A stretch of 64,000 nt of DNA from contig CM007992.1 in assembly GCA_002189035.1 (NCBI GenBank), forward strand, positions 3,100,001 to 3,164,000. The letters run 5' to 3'. How positions within the stretch are numbered: position 1 is the first letter of the stretch; every line of letters starts with the position of its first letter. This DNA is from Utricularia gibba (lineage: Eukaryota > Streptophyta > Magnoliopsida > Lamiales > Lentibulariaceae). Both the position numbers and the translations under genes were made by a program. The notes beneath the pieces were generated by a model. It saw nothing but the letters and a program-made list of their open reading frames with translations. It ran no database searches and was not told the origin of the DNA. Below, one piece after another: positions 35,313 to 47,978 of the stretch.

Positions 35313-36407
35313 TTGCTATAGCATGGAGGAAATGCACCTATTAATAGGAGCTCAATGTGCTATACGCATCATACCCTCTAGTTGACTTTTGAGCATTCAA
35401 CACATTTGTTGACAAAGTAAATGATGTAAGATGATATTGACTTGACAAACATGAGATAACAAGTTTCATTGACTAATAAAATAAAAATCTACTTTTGAAA
35501 GGCAACCATCCCACATGATCTTGCACACATAAAAACAATACATTAACATTAGGGATGATCATTTTTCAAAATCATTCTAAAATAAAATTGTATAAAGTTA
35601 TTAAAAAGAAGGAAATTGTGTCTTTATAACTAAATATTTTTTTAATAACAATCATAGATTGTTCAATAAAAAATTATTTTAAAGAAGAAAAAAGAACACC
35701 CATCCAAATTGTGTATGTTATATTTAAATAAATTATTAAATTCATGGATAAGGTTTCCAACTGCACCATGCGTTCATCTTGTGTCTCTCTCCCTTACTAA
35801 TGATTTGTTATTAAATAATCCTTTAATCATTTGATTTTCCTTTATTAGATATGCATTTTGTTATTTTATTAAACTAAAATTGATTTAAATTTGTACTTAG
35901 TTTAGAAACTATGGTTTATCAAAAAGTAAAGGAGAAAAATATCTTTTATATAATATTAGAAATTCATTTCTTATATTATGATATGTTTTTAAAATTGTAT
36001 GATACCGACTTATTTTACTTATCATTCCTATTTTCTAATCTAATTAGTGAATTTGGATGGTAAGACCAATAAAATAGGATATTAAATTAAAAAGGGGTTA
36101 AACAGATCATTTACTTTACTTTTAACAAAAAACAGAATTTTAAAATATGTAATTTAACATCTAAAACATATAACTATAAATGATACATGTAGACCAATGC
36201 CTGATTCTTGGACACAACTTGTCATATCATGCACATTGATGTCCCTATGATGAGCAGCAATCTATTGCATATCATAATGCAATAAGTTACTTATGACTAT
36301 CATTTCCCTTGATGAGCACCTATCCTTTCTGCATGATTCTTTAGTATATTCCACATTTGCTGTGCTGCTTCTACTTCCATGCTTGAATCTTGGATGCTTC
36401 TGTATTA
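35313..36407. other. Intergenic between GLR-A and GLR-B
   Basis: GLR-A promoter side, then from about 35420 sequence homologous to 41224-42230, the 3' flank of the GLR duplication unit. It is AT-rich and non-coding. Confidence 0.7.
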
Positions 36408-36731
36408 AGCATTGCTCTGAAAATTTTTTTAATGCAGTTCTTACTTTTGAAAAAATATAAAGTAGAAATAATTTTTTTTTATAATAAATAGAAATAAAAA
36501 TAATGTATTTTGAAAAAATTGTAGAAACAGAAATATTTTCGAAAAATTTAAGGAAAAAATAGAAATGAGAAGTAGAAGTATTTTCTTATTTCTACTTTTA
36601 ACTCATTTTTTTCTATATCCAAAATTATTTTTATCAAAAATAGAAATAAAAATAGGAATTGTTCTATGTAAAATTATTTTCAGTAAAAATAAAAGTAGAA
36701 ACAGTACTCAAAAATTTTCTAAAACACACCT
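36408..36731. mobile_element. MITE (324 bp) with TTA target-site duplication, PIF/Harbinger-like
   Basis: In the paralogous GLR-C flank CTGTATTA continues directly into ATCTC (around 42217). Here the same sequence is interrupted by 324 bases bounded by TTA at 36405-36407 and 36732-36734. The ends are imperfect inverted repeats (AGCATTGCTCTGAAAATTTT against the reverse complement of AAAATTTTCTAAAACACACC). There is no coding capacity. A TTA duplication is the hallmark of PIF/Harbinger (Tourist-type) elements. Confidence 0.8.
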
Positions 36732-36752
36732 TTAATCTCATGTGCATCATGT

Positions 36753-39700
36753 TCATTGTCGTTCTTGGATATTCATGAAGTTCGCACGTAATCTTCTGAA
36801 TCTTTCCTGTAGCGGTAAGCTTGCATCACGTAGCAAGTCCCGCTGATCATGTAGGAAGTTGATGATGTGCAAAATAACAAATGCAATAGCAGCCGATCCA
36901 ACGATCACGAAAAGTCCCCAAAAGCTATCAATATCAAGGCTGTTATTGGAATAGAATGCAGCATTCAGACATGTATTTGAATCTTTTTCTAGCCATTTAT
37001 CTTCTATCTGAAATATGATGTTACTCTCTGTGACATCCAATATTGCCCTTGAAACATCAGATACCAATGGAGATCCAATGGGAAAGGCCTACAACCATTC
37101 ATCATGCATGTAAGTGGAATCATTCTGAATATATAGAGAACTTTGTTTGGTCATAAGGAAGAACTTACAAAGCCAAAGCCATTTGTTCTGTAAATGGGAC
37201 CAACCAGTGTGTACTTTGAACAATGCTTAGAGAGAAAAGATCTTAGATATGGAACTTCATCGAAAGCTGCTGCAATGCCTCCATTTCCACTTCCTTTCAT
37301 GAGCAAAACATTGAGTTCCTCTAAGTTTTTGTACATCAACAATCTTGATGGCTTGAAGTTCATGCTCAAAAGAAATTCCTCTACAAATGAACCTTTTGGA
37401 TAACCAACATATGAATTGGACTGAAGAAGTGTGAGTACGTCTGTGATTGAAGGTTGTAGTTGTTGAACTGTTAATAGTGAAGCTAAGCTGGCAGTGTAGC
37501 TCTGTGTGAGAATGAGAACAACAAAGAACCAGATGATCATAAGCATCCTAGCAAAGCAGTTTTTTACATTTTCTCCTGAATATAGATAGAAAAGCAAGAA
37601 AATGTTAACTGCTAATCATTTTGAAATTGTATGTATACTCTATATTTTAACTTACTTTGTGCAAACACCATGGTTGAGAAAGAGTACCACAATATTGTTC
37701 CTGCTTGGTGACAAGGACTACCTTGTCTAAAGACATTATCATCCTCTCTATGCTCCAATATCCATATAAATATAGCAATAATTATGAAAAAGCAAAAAGA
37801 TGTTAGCCAAAGTTTCCATTTCAGAGGCTTTACAAACAACCATGCTTTGGGATCATTATTAGGTATATATGGCACCAGCATTGAAACACCAGATTCTGTA
37901 TATGAAAGTGAGAAGTCCACAAACTTTGATCGATTAGCTACGATTGTCACATCTCCAACCAATACATCATATTTCTGTTCATTTTCAAAAAAATAGGAAT
38001 GGTCACATTATATTTCAATATCTTCAAAACAAAAAAAAAAAAACTTTTACGAGCATAATAATACTTACTCCAAGGTATACTTGGTAGACCATGTCGTTAT
38101 AAGTATAATCACTGTTTGGGTTATTTGAGATAAAAGGAATGTATTCATATGGTAAACTATACGGTAATTTTGCTACCACTGTATCAAAAACATCAATACT
38201 GAATCCTTGTACATTTGTTGAGTTATCCGGATTTTGTGTGACAGAGATAAATAATCCATCTTTTGCTGGGACCAGAATCTGGAGTTTCTTTTCATTTACT
38301 GGTAACACCCAACCTTTGGGAGGAGATATATTGTTACCTGGCCATATAATAGACTTGAAGTTACTCTTCAAGATAGAGTTTTTGACTGTTGAATGGATGT
38401 TTTTAACAATTCCATAATCTTCAGTCCAATATCCCACAACTCTAGCTCTTTGGCCAACTAAATTAACTATCTCGTAAGACGAAGATTGAAGTTCTTGATT
38501 AACCAATCTGAAGTTTCCTGCCAAGCCTTCAAATTTTGTATTAGAAAATTCTTGACTAAGCTTCAGCCCAACACTAGATACCCCAAAACTTCCAAGCTCA
38601 GTTGCATTGTTCTTAGTGTTTGGAATTCGGAAGGTAACATTACCAGAAGATCTGAATACACTTTCTACTGCTATGGCTAGTGCAGTTACTGTGTCATATG
38701 CCCATAGTCCAAAAACAGTGAGTTCCGAGGTTCCATTACTCAACAGAAGCTGCTCTTCGTAATGATCTTGAAAATATTCGAGTTTTGTAGTGTTTGGCAC
38801 ATAAGATCTTACTCCTAGCACTCCTGTCATAGATTTCATGATACTTGGACTCAAAGAATCAAGTTCATTTGCCATTGCAGTTGTAATAATCCATGCATAA
38901 TCCTTGCTCGTCATCCCAAGTTCCTTAACCTTCATGAAAAAGCGAGATCCAAGAGACCTCACCATATGAACAATAAAAACTCTCGTATGCATAGACATTA
39001 GCTTGTAAAGCTCAGCACTAATCTGCTCATCAGTGGCTGATGAGGGAATTGCACTTCTATATGGAATACGCACATTTTTCTGTTCCAAGCCATCACTTAA
39101 AGATGAAAGAATTCCTTCTCCAAACTCATTATCAACATATACCAACGTAACTTCCCTCCATCCAAAAGCATGAATTATTTCACTTATAGCACCTACTTGA
39201 GAGGAGTCACTTGAGGTAGTTCTAAAGAAGTAAGGACTTTGAATTGATATAAGCGATGGGCTTGTAGCAGTAAATGTAATGATGGGTACATGTGCCTTTT
39301 CTCCAAGATGTATCACAAAATATGCTTCCATTGATGTCAACGGACCAATAATCGCTTCAACTTGAACATTCTTCAACAAGTCCACAACTGTACAATAAAA
39401 TCAAACACAATTAAATCAGAACTACAAGTGAAATCCCTTTTACATGTTTGTTTTTTCATATGAGTTTACAAAAAGTTGATACAAACCTGTTGCAGCTGCA
39501 GAGATGACTCCTCCAGCATAGTCTCTTGTGTAAAAAACTAACCTTGTCTGATATTCTTGGTTGGCAGCATAGAAGTCTGTTAGAGCTATTTTCATGGAAA
39601 TCATACCCATCTTCCCAACATCTGTATTCATGTCAAGCACCACCCCAACCTTCACCGGAACCACCGTCGACATGCTACCGATGAAGAAATATAACATGGG

Positions 39701-39763
39701 AATTAGACACAAGAGATAGTAGACAAAAGAACAAGATGTAGTTTTCCTATGTGTGATAAACAT
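36753..39763 (-). CDS. GLR: Glutamate receptor-like channel GLR-B
   Basis: Ligand-gated cation channel of the plasma membrane, clade-II-like. Exons: 39487-39763, 38069-39387, 37656-37974, 37169-37575 and 36753-37088, all open, giving 885 residues. The start MFITHRK at 39763 aligns with the GLR-C start; an in-frame Met at 39805 would add 14 residues. A hydrophobic signal (LLCLIPMLYFFIG) is followed by the amino-terminal domain (VKVGVVLDMNTDVGKM, EAIIGPLTSMEAYFV). S1 contains GDVTIVANRSKFVDFS. The pore is GTILWYSFSTMVFAQ, M3 is SYTASLASLLTVQQLQP, and M4 is FWGLFVIVGSAAIAFVILH. The tail is short and basic (LPLQERFRRLRANFMN), unlike GLR-A. It looks fully functional. Confidence 0.94.
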
Positions 39764-42236
39764 TGTTCGACTTGAGCAGAGCACTTGCTGAGTTTTCATG
39801 TGCAAAACCCACCTATTAATAGAAGATCAATGGCCACACCTTGTAGTTGACTTTTGAATATTCAACATATTTGCTCAGACATGATATTGACTTGACAAAC
39901 ATGAGATTAAAAGCACCTTTTATTCATAGGACATCATTTTTCACATATGAAGAGAAATCTTAATATTAAAAATGGTTATTTATCATAAGAAAAAAGTGGG
40001 AGTGACAATTTTTTTAAAATTACCCTAAAATAAAAGACATAAAGTTTTCAAAGAAAAGAAACCTATGATTTTTTAATTAAATAGCCTTTTTTCAATAACA
40101 ACTGTATAAATCATTTTTTAATCTAAAGTAATGAAGAATAACTTAACATAAAATGATTGCTGGGATATTTAATTATACCATATGAGTAACTAATTCAACA
40201 TACTTTTAGATGATGAACATCATAAATTTCATTAAAAATTTTTTATTTGAAAGGTAAAAAAAATACACCTACCTAAATTGTGAATGAGGGCATCGAAACT
40301 ATGTAAATTACAAGCTAGAACGAGCATCCAAATGTTGTACTGTGATTAAAGGTGTAACTACTATAATGAGTTGTGTGTGCTCCTTGAATTTTGAATTGTT
40401 TTTTTTTTCAAAAAAAAAAAATCAAATATGCAATCACTGTAATGTCACATTTGCTATGCTTGGACTCAAATGCTTTATTAAAAGAATTAAAAACACAATA
40501 ATCATAATTTCATATTTGCAGTGCTTGAATTTCAAACACGATGTTAAAAAAAAAAATTGAAAACACAAGTACCATAATATAGTGTTTGCATTGGTTGCAC
40601 CATGAATATTTATTTTTTAAAAAAGAACCAAATGTACAAGTCTCATAATGTTATGTTTGCGATGATTGCATCTCAAATATGAAATATAAGTAAACTCATG
40701 ATATTATCGAGTTTATGTTCAACTTATTGACTTCTGACTCAACATATTATATTTATAGTCTTGATACATTGAATTTGACTAGTGATTCCATAAGTCCAAG
40801 CCCTAACACTCTTTAATTATTTTTTAATATACAAAAATGAACTTGTGTGGTTTACATTAGAAGATGTCAAACTGCTTATGTTTCATTAATCCATTACACA
40901 AAACATTAAACACCCCAATATAAGGAAGAAGGGGATACAATTATCCAAATTAAAATTAATTGACGACTAATTATCCAAAAATGAAATAGTGTAAATTTAT
41001 AATGTGTTATGGGTAGAAATTGGTTGTGATGAGTGATTGATTTCCGATGGCTAAATCGGTTGAATGCTGATTTATTCGAATAGATTTTGTTATTTGATTA
41101 GTGTGAATGCTACAAAGGAGATAAATATTTTTTTTATGTAAAAACTGTCATGACAGAAAATCATGTAGTTCTAGAAATTTAATTAAAAACGAGTTTTACT
41201 AAAAGAAAAAAAGAAGTTTATAATAAATGATGTAAGATGATATTGACTTGACAAACATGAGATAAAAAATTTCATTAACTAATAAAGTAAAATTCTACTT
41301 TTGAAAGACAACTATTCCACATGATCTTTCACACATAAAAACAATACATTAACATTAAGGATTATCATTTTTAAAAATCATTCTAAAATAAAAATTGTAT
41401 AAAGTTATCAAAAGAGAAGTATATTGTATTTTTATAACTAAATATTTTTTTAATAACAATCATAGATTGTTCACTTAAAAAAAATTATTTTAAAGAAGAA
41501 AAAAGAACACCCATCCAAATTGTGTATATTATATTTAAATAAATTATTAAATTCATGGATAAGGTTTCCAACTGCAGTGTGTCGCGATGCATTCATCTTG
41601 TGTCTCTCTCCCTTCGTAATGATTTGTTATTAAATAATCATTTACTCATTTGCTTTTCCTTTATTAGATATGCATTTTGTTATTTTATTAAACTAAAATT
41701 GATTTAAATTTGTACTTAGTTTAGAAACTATCTTTTATCAAAAAGTAAAAGAGAAAAATATCATTTATATAATATTAGAAATTAATTTCTTATATATGTT
41801 TTTAAAATTGTATGATACCGACTTATTTTATTTATCATCCCTATTTTCTAATCTAATTAGCGAATTTGATGGAAAGACCAACAAAATAGGATATTAAAAT
41901 AAAAAAGGATTAAACAGATCATTTATTTTATTTTTAACAAAAAATAGAATTTTAAAATATGTAATATAACATCAAAAACATATAACTACTAATGATCCTT
42001 GTAGTACAATGTCTGATTCTTGGACACAACTTGTCATACCATGCACATTGATGTCCCTATGATGAGTAGCAATCTCTTATGTATCATAATGTAATAAGCT
42101 TTTTATGATCATCAGTTCCCTTGATGAGCACCTGTTCTTTCTGCATAATTCTTTAGTATATTCCACATTTGCAGTGCTGCTTCTACTTCCATGCTTGAAT
42201 TTAGGATGCTTCTGTATTAATCTCCTGTGCATCATG
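39764..42236. other. Intergenic between GLR-B and GLR-C
   Basis: The GLR-B 5' flank (to about 41216, homologous to 45300-46760) is joined to the GLR-C 3' flank (homologous to 35420-36400). It is AT-rich with poly-A/T runs, and I see no gene. Confidence 0.7.
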
Positions 42237-45200
42237 TTAACTGCTTGTTCTGGATTCTACTACTCTGAGATCCACGAAGTTCTTCCATAATCTTTTTAAT
42301 CTTCCCCTTAATGGTAAGTTTGCATTACGTAGCATGCCCCACTGATCATATATGAAGTCGATGATGTACAGAATCAAACATGCAGCAGTGGCCGATCCTA
42401 CGATCTTGAAAAGCGCCGAAAAGTTATCAAAATCAAGACTTTTATTGGGATAGAATGCAGCATTCAGACATGTATTTGAATCTTCTTGCCATTTGTCTTC
42501 TATCTGAAATATGATGTTACTCTCTGTGATATCCAATATTGCCCTTGAAACATCAGATACCAATGGAGATCCAATGGGAAAGGCCTACAATCATCCATCA
42601 TCATGCATGTAAGTGGAATCATAGTGAATATATAGAGAACTTTTTTTGGTCATAAGGAAGAACTTACAAAGCCAAAGCCATTTGTTCTGTAAATGGGACC
42701 AACCAGCGTGTACTTTGAACAATGCTTAGACAGAAAATATTTTAGATATGGAACTTCATCAAAAGCAGCTGCAATGCCTCCATTTCCGCTTCCTTTCATG
42801 AACAAATCATTGAGTTCCTCAAAGTTTTTGTACATCAACAATCTTGATGGCTTAAAGTTCATGCTCAAAAGAAATTCCTCTACAAATGAACCTTTTGGAT
42901 AACCAACATATGAATTGGACTGGAGAAGTGTGCGTATGTCTGTCATTGAAGGTTGTAGTTGTTGAACTGTTAATAGTGAAGCTAAGTTGGCAGTGTAGCT
43001 CTGTGTGAGAATGAAAACAAAAAAGAACCAGATGATCATAAATATCCTAGTAAGGTAGTGTTTTACATTTTCACCTGAACATAGATAGAAAAAGCAAGTA
43101 AGAAAATGTTGAATATTAATCATTTTGAAATTGTATATGCTTTATATTTTAACTTACTTTGTGCAAACACCATGGTTGAGAAAAAGTACCACCATATCCT
43201 TCCTACCCCGTGACGATGACCACGATCTCTAAAGGCATCTACAGCCTCTCTCAAGGCATTTTCAGCCTCCCTACGCTCCAAAATCCATATACATACGGCA
43301 ATAATTATAAAAGAACAAAAGCATGTTAGCCAAAGTTTCCATGTCAGAGGCTTTACAAACAACCATGCTTTGGGATCATTATTAGGTATATATGGCACCA
43401 GCATTGAAACACCAGATTCTGTATATGAAAGTGAGAAGTCCACAAACTTTGATCGATTAGCTACGATTGTCACATCTCCAACCAATGCATCATAATTCTG
43501 TTCATTTTCAAAAAAACAGGAATGATCACATTATATTTAGATATCTTCAAAACAATAAAAGGAACTTTTAAGAGCGTAATAATACTTACTCCAAGGTATA
43601 TTTGGTAGACCAGGTCATCATAAGTATAAATACTACTTTGGTTTTCTGGAACAAAAGGAATGTATTCATATGGTAAACTATACGGTAATTTTGCTACCAC
43701 TGTATCAAAAACATCAATACTGATTCCTTGTATATTTGTCGAGTTATCCGGATTCTGTGTGACAGAGATAAATACGTCATCTTCTACTGGGACCAGAATT
43801 TGAAGTTTTTTTTCATTTACTGGTAACACCCAACCTTTGGAGGAGATATATTGTTACCTGGCCATATAATAGACTTGAAGTTACTCTTCAAGATAGAGTT
43901 TTTGACTGTTGAATGAATTTTTTTAACAATTCCATAATCTTCAGTCCAATATCCCACAACTCTAGCTCTTTGGCCAACTAAATTAACTATCTCGTAAGAT
44001 GAAGATTGAAGTTCTTGATTAACCAATTTGAAGTTTCCTGCCAAGCCATCAAATTTTGTATTAGAAAATTCTTGACTAAGCTTCAGCCCAACACTAGATA
44101 TCCCAAAACTTCCAAGCTCAGTTGCATTGTTCTCAATCTTTGGAATTAGGAAGGTAGCATTGCCTGAAGATCTGAATACACTTTCTACTGCTATGGCTAG
44201 TGCAGTTACAGTGTCATATGCCCATAGTCCAAAAACAGTGAGTTCTGAGGTTCCATTACGCAACAGAAGCTGCTCTTCGTAATGATCTTGAAAATATTCG
44301 AGTTTTGCAGTTTTTGGCACATAAGATCTTACTCCTAGCACTCCTGTCATAGATTTCAAGATACTTGGACTCAAAGAATCAAGTTCATTTGCCATTGCAG
44401 TTGTAATAATCCATGCATAATCCTTGCTCATCATCCCAAGTTCCTTAACCTTCATGAAAAAGCGAGGTCCAAGAGGCTTCACCATATGAACAATAAAAAC
44501 TCTCGTATGCATAGACATTAGCTTGTAAAGCTCAGCACTAATCTGCTCATCAGTTGCTGAAGAGGGAATTGCACTTCTGTAAGGAATACGCACATTTTTC
44601 TGTTCCAAGCCATCACTTAAAGATGAAAGAATTCCTTCTCCAAACTCATTATCAACATATACCAACGTAACCTCCCTCCATCCAAAAGCGTGAATTATTT
44701 CACTTATAGCACCTACTTGAGAGGAGTCACTTGGAGTAGTTCTAAAAAAGTACTGACTTTGAATTGATATAAGCGATGGGCTTGTAGCAGTAAATGTAAT
44801 GATGGGTACATGTGCCTTGTCTCCAAGATGTATCACAAAATATGCTTCCATTGATGTCAACGGACCAATAATCGCTTCAACTTGAACATTCTTCAACAAG
44901 TCCACAACTGTACAATAAAATCAAACACAATGAAATCAGAACATAACAATCGCTACAAGTCAAAGGTTTTTTTTCATATAAGTTTTGAAAAGGATGATAA
45001 AAACCTGTTGCAGCTGCAGAGATGACTCCTCCAGCATAGTCTCTTGTGTAAAAAACTAACCTTGTCTGATATTCTTGGTTGGCAGCATAGAAGTCTGTTA
45101 GAGCTATTTTCATGGAAATCATACCCATCTTCCCAACATCTGTATTCATGTCAAGCACCACCCCAACCTTCACCGGAACCACCGTCGACATGCTACCGAT

Positions 45201-46760
45201 GAAGAAATATAACATGGGAATTAGACATAAGAGACAGTAGACAAAAGAACAGGATGCAGTTTTCCTGCATGTGAAAAACATTGTTCAACTTGAACTGTTT
45301 CTTTGGATAGAACACTTGTTAAAATATATATAAACGCACAAAACCCACCTATTAATAGAAGCTCAATGGGCATTATGCATCACACCTTGTAGTTGAATTT
45401 TGAATATTCAACATGTTTGCTCACAAAGGTAATGATGTAACATGATATTAACTTGACAAACATGAGATTAAAATCACCTTTTGTTCATATGACATTAATT
45501 TTCACACATGAAACAAAACTTAATATTGAAAATGGTTATTTATCACAACAAAAAAGTGGGAGTGAAATTTTTTTTAAAATTACCCTAAAATAAAAGATAT
45601 AAAGTTTTCAAAGAATAGAAACCTATGATTTTTTCAATAACAACTATATAAATCATTTTTTAATCTAGAATAATGAAAAATAATATAATATAAAATGGGT
45701 ACTGGGATTACTTTTAGATGATGAACATCATAAATTCTATTAAAAAATATTTATATTTGAAAGAACAAAAAAATACACCTAGCTAAATTGTGATTAAAGG
45801 TATAACTACTATCATGAAGTGTGTGTTCTACTTCTATTTTGAATTGTTTTTCAAAAAAAAAATCAAATATGCAATCATTGTAGTGTAATGTCACATTTGC
45901 TATGCTTGAACTCAAATGCTTTATTAAAAGAATTAAAAACACAAGCATCATAATCTCATATTTGGAGTGCTTGAATTTCGAACACGATGTTAAAAAAAAA
46001 TTGAAAACACAAGTACCATAATGTAGTGTTTGCATTGGTTGCACCATGAATATTTTTTTAAAAAAAGAACCAAATGTGCAAGTCTCATAATGTTATGTTT
46101 GTGATGATAGTGGAATTTGTCAACTCATGATATTAGTCCAATTTGTGTTCAACTTATTGACTTCTGACTCAACATATTATATTTATAGTAAATAGTCTCG
46201 ATACATTGAATTTGACTAGTGATTCCATAAGTCCAAGCCCTAACCCTCTTTAATTATTTTTTAATAAACACAAATGAACTTGTGTGATTTACATTAGAAG
46301 ATGTCAAACTGCATATGTAAAGAGAAAGAGTGTAACTCATGTTTTTTTTTTCTGGTTGTTGCGATGGGCAGGGAAGCAATCTGAGGGGAAGCGATGATAG
46401 TGGAGGTGTGGCGGAGAGTTCACCAATGGGGAAGAAGGGGATACAATTAGGGTTTTGAATTTGAAGATCAATATTATCCAAATTAAAATCAATTGAGGAC
46501 TAATTATCCAAAAATGAAATAGTGTAAATTTATAATGTGTTATGGGTAGAAATTTGTTGTGTGATGAGTGACTGATTTCTGATGGCTAAATCGGTTGAGT
46601 ACCAATTTATTTGAATGAGTTTTGTATTCTGATTAATGAGAATCTTGCAAAGAAGACAAGAATATTTTTACATGAAAATTGGCATGATGAAAAACCATAA
46701 AGTTGAAGGAATTTAATGGAGAAATGAGTTTCACTAAGAGAAAAATAGATATTTACAACG
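41224..46760. repeat. GLR tandem duplication unit 2 (contains GLR-C)
   Basis: Partner of 35422-41216. Exons match closely, for example exon 2 starts at 39387 and 44907. It lacks the MITE of unit 1 and differs near 46320-46440, where about 100 bases with GC-rich sequence have no match in unit 1. Confidence 0.87.
42237..45281 (-). pseudogene. GLR: Glutamate receptor-like GLR-C (one-base frameshift; otherwise intact)
   Basis: Close paralogue of GLR-B. Exons: 45005-45281, 43590-44907, 43158-43497, 42668-43074 and 42237-42584. Exon 2 is one base shorter than in GLR-B: the G-run of TTTGGGAGG is TTTGGAGG at about 43837-43841. The frame then reads PPKVGCYQ and stops, where GLR-B has PPKGWVLPVNEKK. 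Everything after it is open in the expected frame (ligand-binding S1, pore, M3 SYTANLASLLTVQQLQP, S2, M4). Adding the base gives 896 residues. All splice sites are intact. It is either a very young pseudogene or a sequencing or assembly error in a working gene. As written it would yield only the amino-terminal domain, and the transcript would be exposed to nonsense-mediated decay. Confidence 0.85.
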
Positions 46761-47978
46761 ATTTCTATTTATATAGAAATCATGATCGATTGATTTTGAA
46801 TGTATCGATTATTTTCTGTATTAGATAATATATATATATATATAATCTTATTTGTGGTTCTATTAAAAAATAACAATTGTCTATTTTTAATTATTGAATC
46901 GACTAATTTTCAAACTGTATTAAAACAATTTGCATCTGACGCTACTTTCTTTCTATCTCCTCTTGTAAATAACTCATCAATAGGTAGATTTTGGACTGAT
47001 TTATTGTTCATAGTTTAGTTTGTTGTCTCTGCTCATTTAGTTGATTTGTGCTTTAGTGCTGATTTATGTTCCATTGCTAATCCTCCTGTAAGTTCCTTCC
47101 AATTTGTTTAGGTTGCCAATTTATACTCAATATGAGTTTTTCTAATTTTTCTCCTGAATTTTTGACGTGGAATCCTATATTATCTTTTTCCTTTTTGAAT
47201 AATGCTTATCGGTTTTTAACACCATCATAATACAAATTTGATTTGGGTACCAATTATACCAAATGTTGAAATAATGAAGACTAAGCATGCATGATTTTAA
47301 ATAGTCAAGATGAAATATGCATGATATACAAATTATAGATATTAGAAATATTTAGAATATGAAACTTTAGACATTAATTTTACCTACTATCCTAAAATTT
47401 GGGTACCAAATGTGTTGGATAAGTAAAATTTTATAAATCAATTTTATCAATGAATGATGTGTAATTTAGACCAAATAATGAGAATTATTTTTGATATTAA
47501 ATAAAACAGTTTAAATCTGTAATTTTTTATTTTAGAAGCTGCTATTTGGGCCGCCATGGACTTGCATCCCTTTGTTCTCGGGTTGGATAATCGGTCCATT
47601 GTACGCCGCCTCCGGCGACACTCACCGATGCGTTTCCAGCCGCACCGTGTTGCCACTGCGATCACCTCTTTTCTCTCCATACCGCCGTCTTTTGTCTCAA
47701 TTCCTCATTACGACGCCGTTTCAAGATCAGCGTTTTCGTGCCTTCGGTTTCAGTACTGGGGAAGCAGGTTTGCCGCGGGATTCCTTGTATCGTCAAACTC
47801 GGACCGCATTTCTATCCCAGTATCATTCCTTCAGCCCTAGCGCATGGTTGATTGCGGGCAAATATGATACATTAAGACGAAGAGTCATGGACCCATGGTG
47901 GAGCTTTGGCATCGCACGGGAAACTTTTGAATGATCAAAATCAGCTAGCTCGATAAACGCTCTTAGGGATTCGGTTAC
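45282..47978. other. GLR-C upstream flank, intergenic, and PPR leader
   Basis: To about 46760 this is the duplicated GLR 5' flank. 46760-47520 is AT-rich with a short TA tract near 46829. 47540-47978 is GC-richer and probably the PPR promoter and 5' untranslated leader. Short ORFs there (47556-47934) match no family and lie in several frames. Confidence 0.55.

Larger units (their letters stand above)
35422..41216. repeat. GLR tandem duplication unit 1 (contains GLR-B)
   Basis: It matches 41224-46760 with the same order: 3' flank, GLR, 5' flank. Landmarks: AAATGATGTAAGATGATATTG at 35420/41225, the exons throughout, and the TAATGTGTTATGGGTAGAAA stretch at 41000/46533. The two units abut near 41220. 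Confidence 0.88.

Noticed and set aside
46800-47018. 72-codon ORF near the GLR-C flank
   Set aside because: AT-rich, low complexity, and includes a TA microsatellite; no homology recognised.
47556-47934. ORFs upstream of the PPR gene as a separate gene or N-terminal exon
   Set aside because: They lie in different frames, match no family, and the PPR ORF already has a plausible mitochondrial presequence.
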